Shown: piece by piece, positions 11,520 through 25,069 of the stretch
Layout: every line of letters begins with the position of its first letter
Position numbering within the stretch: position 1 is the stretch's first letter
Assembly: GCA_033439295.1 (NCBI GenBank)
Contig: JAVTLE010000004.1
Span: 1,054,012 to 1,118,011 of the forward strand
Reading direction: 5' to 3'
DNA from: Deuterostichococcus epilithicus
Taxonomy: Eukaryota; Chlorophyta; Trebouxiophyceae; Prasiolales; Stichococcaceae
DNA: 64,000 nucleotides
The notes under the pieces: generated by a model
The model's database searches: none
Seen by the model: the letters and a program-made list of their open reading frames with translations, nothing else
Told to the model about the DNA's origin: nothing
Program-made: the position numbers and the translations under genes

Positions 11520-14500
11520 TCATATTGAGATGAGGACGTCCGACATGATGACCAGGTCGCCATCGCTGAGGGGCGTGGCCTCCGGCACCAGTCTGGAAGT
11601 TCAAGCACGTCGAGTGGCTCAACGCAATGGGCTGATGCTGGCTTTCATATTCAGCAGTAGGTCCACAAGTGCAGCATGGCAAGCTGGACAAAGCTGGAAA
11701 CCGACCTGTTGTTTACGTTCACCAGGCCGGAGGGGTCGCGCTCCGAGATCTGCAGCAGCCCCTGCGCACATGGCAGGAGACGCTGCCAGTTGGTGCTCGG
11801 GTCAGCAGCATGGTAGGGCACACGCATGTGCAGTGCGGGTTGTGCAGTGGATGGCCGGCAATGCAACCGGCTCACGTGGGACTTGATGATCTGTCCTGCC
11901 GTTGTGCCGCGCGGCAACCGCTTGAACTCGCCGGGCGGCCACATGAGGACGACCACCTGCCACGAACGTCCACGGCCGTCAGGTGACCACTACACAGCCA
12001 TGCAGCGATGTGACAAACTGGAACGCAATGTGACTGTGCGACGTGGCTGATGATGTACCGCCCAGCCACGCACACAGGCTCCTGTGCCATGGGCGGAGCA
12101 GAAGCGACTGCAGCAGCAGGAGCGGTGCATCACAGTGCGTGCGGCCAACGAGGCACATCTGAGCAGTGAGCCACGAGACGCACGTCGCTGGCGGCTTCCT
12201 CGAGCGTGCGGTCCGCCGTGGCAGGCTCTGCAGAGTCCGCGTCCAGCTCCTTGCCCCACTCGAGCACCGCCCGCAGCAGCTGCGTCTGCATGTCCACAGG
12301 CAGCACGTTCCTAAAGGGGTTCTTGCGGCCAGGGTAGCAGCGAATCGAGTGGACTCACAAGGCTGCCTTGCAAGCGCAGCTTGCGGCAGCATCATCTTGG
12401 CACATGCTGGACGCACACTCTGCGGCCCCCACTCGCCGGGTCGATCCAACCCCTGAATCCCTACTCGCTGGCTCGAAGCTGCCGGGTGGCACCGAGCAGT
12501 TCTGCCATGCCTCGACCCACTGCCTGCAGAGGACCCTGTGCACGGTGCAACGAGACGAACCCAGGAAGCGAGGAGACCTTCTGGAGGGATGGCAGGGGCG
12601 ACGGAGACTGGTAGCGGAGGTACCTTTTGGGAGATGGTGCGCTCGTCGTTCTCGCGCTGGCGCTCGGCGGGCGACTTGCCTCCCTGCTCCCGCGCGCCGG
12701 CCGGCGGCGCAGAGCCGCCCGTCGGCACCGCGCCGGCCAGCTGCGCCAGCGGCGAGGCGGGGCGGCGGCAGCGGCGGCCGGCTCCTCTGCTGCGGGCCGC
12801 GTCGGCGGCGGCGCCAGCGGCACCGGGTGGGACTCCGGCACCGGCATGGTCTGCGTGCAGCCGAGAAACGGTTGCAGGTTGCAGCTTGCAGGTTGCGGGA
12901 GGATACTGAGCGCCACAACCGGAACATATGCGCCGCACCACCAGGGGGATCAAGGTATTTTGGGCGCCAAGAGCGCCCTTTATGTGTACGGGTCCAGAGC
13001 AAGTGATTTGGTGTGGTTTCTGCAACGAGCATGGGGAGGGCAGGGGCCACACCGCCAGGGGCACCACGGTGTGGGGCCAGTTGTAGCCGTAGGCGTCCTT
13101 CATGTGTTAAGGGTCTAGATGGAGTTTTGACATGTCTTCTGCACGAGATTGGGGAGGAGCAGGGCCACACCGCCAGGGGCACCACGGTGTGGGGCCAGTT
13201 GTAGCCGTAGGCGTCCTTCATGTGGTAGGCGCCGTCACGACAGCGCACGTAGCTCTGCAGTGCCGCGTTGCTGTCCGCCTGCCCGGGCATGCTCCACTGC
13301 TTGCACTCAACATACGCCGCCAGCCGCCTGCACGCGCAGCGGAGTTGCCATTACGAACCAGCCAGCTGCATCCCGCCACACACACCGTGAGCCGGCACTC
13401 GCACTGCAGGATCCCCTGAGATGCGGTGCAGCAACAGGGCAGCGCTGGCAGCTCGGGAGGTCTGGGGAAGGCAGCAGCCGCCAACTTGCACTGCAGCCGG
13501 CACTCGGGCTCCACTCGTCCGGCAGGGCCGGGCAACCTTCCTGCGCCATGCGCTGCCTCGAGCGCCAGCAAGGGCGAGTGGGGGGATTCCCCGTTCAGGT
13601 GCGACACGACAGCAGCCTGGTGCCGCAGGACGCACAGCACACCTGTAGGCGGTGATAGCGCCCTTGGCGCCGCCGCCGCCGCCGGCGAGGCGGCCCCGCC
13701 GTGCGATGGCCACCAGCAGCTCCTGCCCGGCGCGCTCGACGCCCACGATGACGCCGTCCTGCAGCGTGCCGTCAGACCCCACCCGCAGCACCGGCTGCCC
13801 CACCTGCGGGGGCGGCACAATGCGGGTTGGGAACCGATGACAGTCATTGTTGCTTCTCGAAACTGGTCAAGTACGGTAGTTGCTGCCCCGCTTGTGACCC
13901 CGGACATGGCCCCTCAAGCCTAGGCCCCATCTCCACGCGCGCTGCCAATGCTGTCCGAGCTGACGTGCAGCTGTGGCAGTGCCAGTGATACTTGCCACAG
14001 CAGGTGAACCCTGGCAGGCGCATGTGCTTGACCGCAACCCGCCGTGATGGCATCGTTCCTGAAGGAAGCGCACCCGCACCGCGGCGCCGTCGCCTGCCGC
14101 CTCTGGCGACGGCGGCGCCGCCTCCTTGTAGAGGTAGTGGGCGGCGGCACCATACTCTGCGCCACACCACGCAAGCATGCTCGAAGGTTGTAGGTGCTGT
14201 CCTGTACTGCCGCAGCAACATGCCGGGCCAAACGACGTGTCCAGCAGCAGGCGGGCTCCATCGAGGGGCAGACACTCACTGTTGGCCTCCTTGCCACACC
14301 AACACACGCTGCACTTCTGCTGGCATGCAGTATGATGAAGGCTGATCATCTCCTCGATTGCATTTGAACCCTTTTGTCAACAGGTCAACCCCGTGTCGAC
14401 ACGTTGTCGCAGGGCGCACCAGCATCGGCGTGCATGGAGGATGTCCGCAGCTGGACCTCCATGGGCACGCCGCCCGGGCCCACCACCGCCATGTGCAGGC

Positions 14501-17500
14501 TCTGGTACTTGCCGGAACCCTGCAGCGGCAAAGGCAAGCGACAGGTCTTCACGAGCGAAGGAGGCAGCACTGTGCACAGATGGTTACCCCCCTTCAGGCC
14601 GGGGGACGCGGCGCTTGGGCGGGATTGGCGGCCTCCTTGGCGGTTGTTCAAACCATGCTGCGGGCTGCTGGCAAGAAGCTGCTGCGCACCGGGACAGGCC
14701 CGCTGACAGAGCACTTGGTGGGGCCGGTCACCTGCAAGTTTTGCGCGCGTTCGGCTGGGTTGCAAAGTGACCACGGCTTGGGAGCCCTTGTGCAGGAGGG
14801 GCAACAGCCAGCAAGGCAACCAACCTTGGGGTTGGCGATGTAATCGTCGCGCTCCCCCGCAATGGGCTTCCACAGCCGCTGTACCGCCGCCCGCACCTGC
14901 CGCGATGCAGATTGTCGCTCATTGCCACACAGCAGTACAAGTTTTGACCGCCTCTGCAGAGCTCCCCATGAACACGGAGCGTGTTCGTGGGTGGCTTCCA
15001 AGGGCCAGGCAGCCACATCACTGCAAACACAGCGCTCGAGCAGGCACATCACATATCATCACCCTCGAACGCTGTGCAGCATGCTTACACCCTCTCGGCG
15101 AGTCCATGTGCTGCGCACAAGTTGTTGCGGAAAGCCCTTGCATGGTTTCGGGCAGGCAGGCAGCAGCGATGCTGCTGAGGTCCCATGCAGCACTTGTTCC
15201 GTCATCACTCGGTGCAGAGAAGACCCGTTGAGCGGTGAAGAAAAACCATGCCTGGTAGCAGGCGGTGAGGGCGGCGTCACTGTTGCGGTCACCGCCGTCG
15301 TCGATGACCACGCGCAGCGCCCGGGCGTCATAAATCTCCTCCAGCGCCACGCCCTTGCGCTGCATCTTGCGCTGTATGCTGTACAGGCTCTTCAGCCGCC
15401 CCTGCGCGCTCGCCACATCACCGTGGCGTGTCAAAGTCCATACAGCGACCGCGGTGCAGGTGCAAGAGTACGTGGCTGGCGCCACAGCCGGTGTGCCAGA
15501 GACGCAAGCGTGCCGATATTCCCGACAAGGCTGCGATGGCCCAGGGCCTTCCAGGGCCTTTCAGCCATGTGCCGTGAGCAGATATGCTGCAAAGCAGCAG
15601 CACATGGTCCTGGGCCGCACAGCTCTCGCGGCCTAGCAGCACCACTGCTCCCAAGCGCTCAAAGCGAGGCTGTGACCAGCTACGCAATCGCAGCATGCAA
15701 CACGGCACACCTGAATGTTTATCTCCAGGCCGGTGGCATAGCCATTGAGCTGCAGCTCCTGCAGCAGGCGGCGGCCGCAGTCGTCGATGACGTCCAGCCC
15801 GCGCCGCCGTGCGCCCGACAGCTGCAGCAACCGCTGGTGTGACTTGAAGGCCAGCTGGTCGAAAGGCTGCACACTCTCCACCAGCCGCTTGATCTGCAGC
15901 ACCGCAGCATGACGCCACTGAGCTGGGGAGTTGCGAAAATGGCTGCAAGCCCCAGAAACCAACACACCACGCAGCACAATTACACCAGTGGGCGTAACAG
16001 GTGGAAACTCAGCAACCCGGATCAAACATGGATAAGGCAAATGCCACGGTGGTCTGCAGGTTCAGTACTCAGATGTCGCTGGTGAACATTGAGGGTTGCC
16101 TCCCCTCATGCTCAGACGAGGTTACAGACGCAGCGCGCGGCTGCAGCCACCCCAAGCCCTTCGACCCTGGTGCCCGGCTGTGATACAAGCCTTTGAACTC
16201 TGTGCGCGAGCACCAAGCTGGTGACAGAGGGCGGCTTGGTAGCACAAGTATGAACGCCCACCTGTCGCTGCTCCTTGGTGAGGGCTGAGGCGCGGGCTGC
16301 CCGGCCGCCGACAGGCGCCGCCCCGCCGACGCTGCCAGAGCTGGCCGCCGGGTCTGCACCACCTGCGGCGAGCGCCGCCGCACTCGCATCTGGCGGCCGC
16401 CCCGCCAGGATGGCTGTGGTGGAGGCCTCCACGCCAGTCGCCTCCAGGTTGAAGGGGCTGTTCGGCTGCAGCAGCCGCACACCGACGTCTTCAGAGGGTG
16501 CAGACTGCCGGCTCACACACGTCAGCAAGAGCGGCCTTCGCAGCAGGTGATTGCAGCGTTTTCGGTCCTGGTGCTGCCAACCGCAAGAAGGCAAACAAGC
16601 GGGCGCACCCATTTGCTGCGCTGCTTCACGACCGCGCGCCCCAGCAGCCGCCGGGGCGCGGCCGCCCTGCCCCTGCCGGGCGCCGGCGCTGCGGCACCGC
16701 TGCCACCGACGCCGCCGCGGGCGTCCGTGCCGCCGGCTCTGCCAGCGGCGCCGCCTCCGCCGCCGCTGGCCCCTTTCCTGCTGGGCGGCAGCGGCCGCGG
16801 CGTCTTTGACGCCTTGGAGACGCAGCCCCACAGCACGTCCAGGTCGTGCCGCAGCTGCTGGAACTCTGCCGGCTGCAGCACCGCGAAGCACAGGTCCTCC
16901 AGCTCCGACTGCAAGCGGAACATTCACACAGATGTACACACATGAACTTGTGCTTGTTCCTGGAGGTTATTACTGGACAATCGATTGCAGAGCATTTGTC
17001 TTCCAGCTCCGGCAGCGGCGCGGCCAACTTAACCACAGAATCCTCTCAGCACGATTGTGAACTGTTCTGGAATCATGTGGAGATCTCTTGCAGCATGAAG
17101 CTTGAAACAGTGGGCTGACTTCTGGTGTGCATATCCTGCGATTTTGAAAAGCGTGCACAGTGTTTCGTGCTAAAAGACGCCAGCCAGCTCCCCACGAAGC
17201 GCAGCTGGCTGGCGCAGAATCCGTCAGGCATATCAGAGGCGCACAGGCTCTCCTGCATCCATGACACCCACACAGCGCTGTGCTTGCGGGCGAGCGCAGC
17301 GCCCCGAGCTCACGAAGGGTGCTTTTCGCAGACTTTATTGTGCGGTTCCGGCTCACCTTGAGCGCAAACATGCCGAGGCGCTCCGCAAGGCTGCACCAGA
17401 TGCGCAGCGTCTCGAGCGCCACTGCCTGCGCCTTTGCCGGCGCCAGCGCATATACCTGCGCATAGCAGTCATTGAAGAAACATGGAGACGGATCTGGCAG

Positions 17501-19786
17501 GTGGTAGAGGATGCACCTGCCCACGGTTCGTCAGCTAGCTCAGTTTATAAGCTTGCGCGGAGCCAGGCGCGGGTGTGGGTGTTTGGATATGACAACAAAC
17601 AAAGGTTCAAATGGGTCGACAGTATCCAAGCTAAGCTCACCGTGCGCATGTTGTGCAGGCGGTCGGCCAGCTTGATGAGAATAGCCAGCGGCTCATCCAC
17701 CATGGTCAAAATGAGGTTGCGGAGCTCGCTTTCCTCTGTGGCCGCCGGCTTTGCCGCCGCCTCGCCGCCCGCCTGAGAGGGGCACAGCCCATGATCATCC
17801 TTCAAGTGCAGGACTGCTTGGGAGTAGACGATATGCATGGTCAGGATGAGGGTTGCGCAGTTCGCTCTTCTACAGGTTGTCTTGTCTGCCGCCCCACCGC
17901 CCGCCTACTCAGGAGGTGCGCCCAGTTACACAGCATAACACATAACCCCATTACTGAAGAGGCCAGCAGAATGAATCTTCCTCTTTGCACGAGCTGAACC
18001 CGAAGGGCTTTGAGCGGCAGCACGCACAGTGGGCATCACCTGACACTGCCCGCTGCATGGACAGGGAGGGACTTCGCAAAAGCGAGTGAATCTTGAGGAG
18101 CAGACCAACCTGCTCGCGGGCCTTGCGCGCCTTGCGCCGCATGAGCTGGTTCATCTGGCTGAGCCGCGTGACGGTGGCCACCAGCGTGGCGGCTTTGGCG
18201 CCAAAGGCCGCCTCCACCTCGGCTATGTCGACGCGTGTGTCGTCCACCACATCGTGCAGCAGCGCCGCCGTCACCGACAGCTCCGATCTGCGGGTGCACA
18301 CGCCGGGTCGTGTGGACCCCATAGCGTGCCGCTTTCGAGATTCGGTGTCAGGCGACACACCGCGCGCAGCAGCGCTGCTACTCTGTCGCATGCACTAGGG
18401 TGTGAGCGCGCCGCCGTTTCTGCCCCGCACAGCTGGAAGGCCGGGAAGCTCAGTGCCCAGTCTACCCGTTGCCATCCGCCGCTGACAGGCATCAAACTAC
18501 AGCCCGGAAGACTGCTCTCCTGAGGTCAGGCTGGAGGATCTTTGAACGACCATCGTCCACACTCACTGCACATTGTCCTCTGCTTTCTTTGAAGCGCTGG
18601 AGTAGCCGAGGAATTAGAGACGACAAGTTGAAAAAGTTGAGGTTGTCTGTGCTCCACACTTACCGCTCATCATCTTCGGCGTAGTCAGACGTGCAGAGCA
18701 GCCCCTCCACAATGCAGGCGGTCTCGATGCAGTGCATTATGTACGGATCCCCCGTGCGCCGCATCTGCCCCGCGTGCGCGGCGCCCGCGAAATCTGCCGC
18801 CCCCACAACCGAAGGGCGCGCCAGGAAGGCGGACCCCGTCACGTCCACGCCGTGCAGGATGCGCTTCTCCTGCAGTGTGGGTCAACCAGCATATTGACAC
18901 TCCGGTCTCAGCTCAGGATTTCTGAAGAGCAGTGCATGGAAGCACAGCAGCTCGTGCTGCAGTTGAAGACCTTCAGAGCGATGACTTCCGGTGCATGATG
19001 GTGAGGCACGCGCAAGAAACACACAGCGGCACTCAGGGGTGACAGGACTGGCAGGACGACCACCTGCACGCCGGCACTGGAGAAGAAGATCTGCTCGCCG
19101 TACTGCTCCCACAGCAGGCGCGCCAGCGCGATGCACCAGGCGCCCACTGACACGGACAGCGTGCCCAGGACCGAGAAGAACATCAGGGTTTGATGGTGCA
19201 TCATGTACGTCACTGCACGGCAGAGGAAGTGATATCAGGCAAACCATCCAACCGAGGTTCGACATCAACGGAAAAAAGACATTCTCGCTGTGTGCAGGTC
19301 AGAACACCATATCACCACGTGTCATGCATCAGGCCGGCACAGTTGGCAGGGCAGTGCAGGACATGATGTGAGGATCGCCACTTGGCAAGTCTGGCATTGG
19401 CCCGCACGTGTTGTGACGGAGTTGCCGGCGACGGAGCCGCTCGCTGTGACTGCCAGGGCCCGCTTGGCGACCTCCGTGACGACCGGCATAGCCACGCTGC
19501 CAAGCGCCTGCACCTGCGCTGCGCGCTGATGCGGCCGCTGGCTGCCGCGCCACTTGCAGGCGGGCCAGTTGCCGGCAGCGAGACGCGGCGGCAGGCCCGG
19601 CATGCGGCCGACATCGAGGCAGCCGACGCCTCGGCATGCCCGCAAGCGTGCCGGCGGAACCCCCGGCGCCAAGTCAGCTGACATGTCAGCACCGTCGCGG
19701 CCGCATGCAGCAGAGGGTATCTGGCTCTCGAGACGAACTTCTGCCTCCAAGAGTTCCGCCCCTGCACAGCAACTAAGAACCCGCAA
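11520..19786 (-). CDS. RSH: RelA/SpoT homologue with HD, synthetase and TGS domains
   Basis: Makes and/or degrades (p)ppGpp, probably in the plastid. Domains in gene order: a hydrophobic segment (FFSVLGTLSVSVGAWCIALA, about 19060-19213); an HD hydrolase domain with YIMHCIETA (about 18730), ALLHDVVDDT (about 18250) and [14 protein letters not shown] (about 17650); a long Ala/Gly/Pro-rich linker (16270-16915); a synthetase domain with LKSLYSIQRKMQRKG and EIYDARALRV (15300-15430), DYIANPK (about 14840) and KYQSLHMAVVGPGG then MEVQLRT (14450-14520); and a C-terminal TGS-like region with WPPGEFKRLPRGTTAGQ (about 11880-11955) and PLSDGDLVIMSDVL (11525-11580). Stop is 11520-11522. HD and synthetase motifs both look intact, so it may be bifunctional. 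The first-exon start (19786, or Met at 19682) is a guess. It most resembles plant/algal RSH2/3/4-type proteins. Confidence 0.9.
12935..13224 (-). repeat. Tandem array made from an RSH exon and its intron
   Basis: The exon part at 13163-13224 (encoding HMKDAYGYNWPHTVVPLAV) is repeated at 13045-13106, apparently base for base over 62 bases. A third, decayed copy lies near 12935-12990. The spacer between the copies is also related, giving a period near 118 bases. The extra copies lie downstream of the real exon on the gene strand. Confidence 0.88.
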
Positions 19787-20643
19787 ATCGGAAAGACTGT
19801 ACTCCGTCCCTCGGAGCTAGCAGGCAGTGAGTGTTCCTTGCCCAAGATATTTTCGAGACGACCTCTGCCTCCACACGTTGGCTGTGTGGGCGTCTCACCT
19901 AGAAGCTGCAAGAGTCAATTGTGGCTGGCCTTGGCGGGATCTGGCAATCCTGTGGCCGGTGCTGGAAAACCGTGCTCTCGAAAGGGCCTTGTGATAGAGT
20001 TCACTGCGGCAGGCTCGATTGCAGCGGAGCCGAGGACGCTGATGTACGCCAATTCAATCATGCACGGCGAGTGGCTGCTCCTGCTCGCAGATGCTGGCAG
20101 CGCTAGGCCTTGCGAAACTGTGCGGGTCTCTGTCTCACGAGAACGAGGCGCTCAAGCGCGCCAGGTCACGCCACTACGTTTGGAGTGCAGGCACTGCTCT
20201 GTGACATGCGTGATTGACGGTAGTGGTGCATCAAATGCTAAAATTGATCGATGTTGGGGCACGTGCGCGAAGCCGGTTCGACAAGGGAAATGAGCAAATG
20301 ACTCAGGAAAAATAAACCAATATGGGATTGAGCCTCAATCATTGAGGGAAACCCAAGTCCTGCCGAGGCTGGAGTTAGGTTCCTCTCGAAGGGATGCAGA
20401 AAAGAAGGTGCTTCCTGCGAGGAAATGCTGACCCTCCTTCCTCTGCTTCCTTCCGATAGCTCACCGGAATGTGGACTGCGGAGCGATCGATTTGCGATTG
20501 TGTGCATCGAACACTGCTCAAATTTGCTGCCGGCAGGATCTGTGAATTTACACGCCCCAGGCTCCGACTTGAGCGCTAGAGGTTTGTGATGCCCACCGGT
20601 TGACGCTGTAGCTCGTGGTCGAGGCCGAGGCCCATATTGACAG
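19787..20643. other. Intergenic divergent promoter region
   Basis: About 860 bases between the putative start of the minus-strand RSH gene and the start of the plus-strand RNA-binding gene. It should contain both promoters and perhaps an unrecognised first exon of the RSH gene. Nothing else could be supported. Confidence 0.45.
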
Positions 20644-23574
20644 ATGAAGCTTATCGATCAGCACTCGGCGGAGGGCAAGGCTCTGCAGGCGACCGTCAAG
20701 AAGAAGCTCGCGGACTTTCTGGGGGAAGGCTACAGCGATGAGGTGCGCAGTAAATTCCAACGAGGTGATGTGCGTACCCAAGCATGCATCCTGGCGGTCT
20801 GACATCTGCGAATCGTTCAGCATCATCAGCACAATGCCGTGATCACAGCATGTATTCGTGGCTGCTTAGCAACATGCAGTGCGCCTGGCGCCGCAGGTGC
20901 TGCCGCTGTACATTGTTGTCATGATGGCGCACGGCACCACCGAGCCGGTGGTGGCCGAGAATCTGGAGGCGTTTCTGGGCGAGCATGCCGTCGCTTTCAC
21001 CACATGGTGAGCTTGCTGCCATCCGCGACATGTTGTACACCCATGTAGACATGCATTCGGGCAGACAAGCACATGTAAACAGTAGCCATGTGTTTGCTTG
21101 TCTATATTGTGACACCTTGTGGCATCGGACGAAGGGCGACCTACGTCACTCCTTCTCCTCCTTGCGATCAGGCTATTCCAGCACATGGGCGAGGCCTCAA
21201 AGGTAGCGGCGTTGAAAGCAGCCGCAAATGCCGGCGTTGCTCCGGCGCAGCAGTCGACGGCCGCTCCCCTGGCCGATGCGGCGGCCATGTCATCGTCCAA
21301 GCCGGCTGCCGACGCGGCGCCCAGGTCAGCAGGATTTTAGGCCGCAATAGGCCACAGCACATGTTCCGTGCAATTGCCAACTCTGTTGCCGGGGATGCAG
21401 CATGAGGCTGCGCATCATCGTTTCCTGGCACTTACCTTCGATGTGCAGGTTCCACCCTGCCACACGACATTTGCAGTCCATCCTGAGGCTGACCCTATGC
21501 TGGTGCAGTGCTGATGTGGGTGACCTGTCGCTCACTGCGAGTGGCAGCGGCGTCATGTCGGAGTCTTCTGATGACGAGGACGCCAACCAGGCCTCGGCGC
21601 CGCCAGAGCCGGCGTGCGACAGCTCGCCGCCGCCGGCACGACACTCCCGCCGCCATTCCGACGGCCAGGTGCGTGACATGTGATCCTATGTTCGCAACCG
21701 TTTCATATTCTTGCACTGTCTCTACTCCGATTGTCGTACGCTTTGAGGTCGCTGATGTTCGAGAGAGACTACGCTCAACTGCACCATGCCTGCTGCTGAC
21801 GACCATGTATCTGAAGCGCGCGTGCTTATCCGCGGCTGGTGTATTCTGCTGACGACTCCGAAAGCGCAGGCGAGCGGCCGCGGCGAGGAGCGACGTGAGC
21901 GGCAGCCGGAGCCGCGGAGGCGGCACCGGGATGACCGCGACCGCTATGAGCAGCATGGTCGCTACGACGACCACAGGTAGGCTGCCGGTTTGATGTTCCT
22001 CGCATTCGAGTCTGGCTGTTCCTTGCGTTCCAGCCGGCAGGCTGCGGCTTGCCTCGACACTGCCGAGCAGTCTGCCTGCGATTCAGCTTTCAAGTATGCA
22101 TCCCAGCATGATGCGGCCATTACTCCGCGAGATGGCCCGGTGTCCAGCATGCTTGATCATCCTCTATGACTGCAGGCGGGAGCCGCGCAGGCATCGGCGG
22201 CACGAACGCGGCGGCCACGGCGGCTATGAGCGGCGTCTGCACGGCAAGCCACCCTACGAGGATGGCTTGAGGGCCCCTTTGGGAGGCTGGGATATGCGGC
22301 CGCCCGGCTGGTGGAGCGGCTACCCGCCGCCGGGGTGCCCGCCGGGCTGGCCGCCAGGCCCACCATTCGACCGCGACCCCTACTATCACGACAGGTCTGT
22401 GCTCTTGTGTTTTGGTGTGCTCTGTCGTGTCATGGTTTGCTCTGTGCACTAGCGAAGCTGTTGCTGGATTGTGAGACTCGCCGGCTGGCTGCGCATCTGC
22501 TGACAGTGACGATGCAGGGCACCTTTAGACACTTCGGCCGTGCAATCTGTCGAGCATTGTCGAAAACAATTCATCCCCTGATGAGTAGCACTCGTCTGCA
22601 GGGGCTTTGGTAGCGGCAGGTCGCAGGAGCGGCAGCGCTATCGCTCGCTGTCACCACCGCGGCACGGCTACCGAAGTCACAGGGTAGAGCGCGAGGATGG
22701 CTGGGGTGCGCCGCCTGAAGCATCCTGGCGATCATGCTATAGCTAGGGCCATCAACTCGAAATTGTTGTGCAGAAGCCTCATGGCTGACCAAGTGCAGCT
22801 GCTGTTCGGTCGCGCAAAGGCGATATGCGCTCTGCATAGCTAGTTCAGTTGCCTGCATAGTTGTCTCGCTCTAGCATCGACAGCTCGTGCATTGAAGAGG
22901 ATGAAGACCAAGCCCTGTGTCTCTGCTGCGGCCGCAGACAGCTACGAGCGGCGGCACAGGGACGGCGGCCGCGGCACGGAGCGGCGGCACAGCGGCGGCC
23001 GCGAGGGGTCGCTGGTGCCGCCTGAGGTCGACTTTGAGGCCAAGGCTCAGGATGTGCCGGCAGAGTTCAGGTGCGAGGCCTCCGCACGAGGTTGCTTGTT
23101 GTACGCGTCTGTCCGTCAGTTCCCGCAGCTCTGATGTGAAAGCCAAGCTGCGAGCTGTGACATGAAGCTTGGCATTCATACGACCGAATGTCCGGCAGCC
23201 TGGCAAACATTCAGTGAAAATTGAAGGCGCCCTGACGACTGACCGGCAATGGGTCGCTTCACTGCAACGCAGGCCACGCAAGCCAATGTCGAAGCTGGCA
23301 TTCCCCGAGCGCTACCAGCCGAACGGTCCGCAGGATGGTCAGCAGGGTGCTGCAGCGGCCTTGGACAGCATGCAGCCTGGCTCGGAGCCCGAGGCAGGCG
23401 AGCGGAATGGCGGCGATGCCGGCGGCGCTGCGGCGATGCAGGCGTCGGCGTTTGAGCGCCTGGGTCCCGACCGGCCAGGGGCGCAGCTGCTGTCGCAGTC
23501 GTTGCCGGCGAGCTTTACACAGCAGCAGCAGTCGGTGTTTGGCCGCCTGGACCTCGGCGGTCCGTACGCAGGGG

Positions 23575-23633
<59 letters not shown>

Positions 23634-25069
23634 CGGCAGCCGGGCAGTGTGTTTGACCGGCTTGCGGGCGGCGGGCGTCAGGCTAACGCTGCGCAAAATG
23701 GCGGCGGCGGCGGCGTGTGGCAGCGCCTGGAGGCGCCGGGGGCTGCGGTGCAGCAGCAGCAACTTCAGCCGCGCGGCTTCCGCAGCGCAGGCGGCTTTGG
23801 TGAGTGGCTTCCCTCCCGCTGAACTTTGACTAAAACCGGGGGCACTTGGCACACCCGCCGTGCTTGTTACCACTGCCGCTGTGTTGCCAGTGTTCGGCCC
23901 ATGCTCTGACGTGGTGCATTGCCATCGCACTGGCCTGCGCCCCGCCCAGGCGCGCCACAGCAACATTGCCCGCTCCTCTTGACCCATGATGACCTGCACG
24001 GAGCAGGCACCGGCGGCGACGAGGTGGCAGAAATCCGCAGCCAGCTGCAGCAGGTGACCAGCATGCTGGACCAGCTGAGGGCGGGCGCCGAGGACGAGCG
24101 CGCGGCCCGCGTTGCCGCCACGTTACGACCGGTGAGTTCTTTCCTTAAGTACCCTGACCGAGACTGTCAAAGCCGCTGCAATGCTGTGGGCGGGCGCCAA
24201 GAACGTGCGACTCGCTTCGTCGCGGCGGTGCACGCGGTGTCTCGTAATGCACTGTCAGATACATTGGCGGAGGAAGTTGCTCCCACTGAAGCCCGACTTC
24301 AAATCTCCCAATTGATGCCAGACAAGCGCCCAGCACGCAGAGCCAAGTCCACCATTCAAGCAACCCCAAGCAAAGTGATGCTCTTGTGGCACATGCAGGT
24401 GCGGCCGGGGCAGGGGCCGCCGGACGTGCGGTCCGTCACAGTGACCAGCGTGCATCCGCTGGCGCTGGAGCACGCCGCCATCCTGCGGGCGCATTTTGGC
24501 GTCTGCGGCCACATCGTGCGTGCCACTGTGCTGCGCAACCGTCAGACAGGTGCGCCGTCCAGGTTATGGGAACATTTGGAGTGTCGCTCAGCTGCGGCAC
24601 CCACCTGCCCAACGCTTCGTGAAATCACCGGCCTCGATTGTAAGGAAATGCGTTGCCCAGCTGGTGTCTTGCCACCGCGTCCTGAGCATTCCTCGGGGAA
24701 TGATTAGGCGCTTCTCATATGTGCAGGCATGCCGTCCGGCAAGGCACACATCGAGTATGAGGACGTCCTGGCTGCACAGAAGGCGCAGCGCCTGTCGCAC
24801 TCGCTGCTGCTGGACCGGCCCGTGCGGGTGCGCCTGTTCACCTTGATCCCTGTGTCTGAGGCCCGAGTCTGGTGTCGGGGCAATCAATCCACTGAGTTAG
24901 GAAGCCCCGTGCTTGATGAGCAGCCACTTGCAGACACACGCCTGATGATCGTGTCGAACCATTGCTGACTGCTCTCGAACGGGTCTCATCCGTCAGCCCT
25001 GCTTGCAGCATCGAGTGTGTGCGATGCATGCGCGTGCAGGTGCGGGCCAAGCTGATCCGCGGCCGCTGA
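20644..25069 (+). CDS. Nuclear poly(A)-binding-type protein: Nab2-like N-terminus plus RRM
   Basis: Predicted nuclear RNA-binding protein. The start is firm: an in-frame TGA lies two codons before ATG 20644. Exons 1-3 give a PWI-like fold resembling the N-terminal domain of ZC3H14/Nab2: KKKLADFLGEGYSDE, then LPLYIVVMMAHGT, then NLEAFLGEHAVAFTTW and LFQHM. The middle (21500-23800) is low-complexity: acidic/Ser, Arg/His-rich, Gly/Pro-rich, and an 18-codon poly-Gln run. A short coiled coil (EVAEIRSQLQQVTSMLDQLR, about 24020-24080) precedes an RRM in two exons (about 24400-24550 and 24728-24842; SVTVTSV and KAHIEYED as RNP-like motifs), which resembles PABPN1. It ends VRAKLIRGR at TGA 25067-25069. 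No CCCH zinc fingers were seen, unlike Nab2 and ZC3H14. Confidence 0.82.
23577..23630 (+). repeat. Pure (CAG)18 tract coding poly-Gln
   Basis: Eighteen uninterrupted CAG codons within the Nab2-like/RRM gene, flanked by Gly-Gly and His-Arg. The tract is coding and pure, so it is expected to vary in length between strains. Confidence 0.92.
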
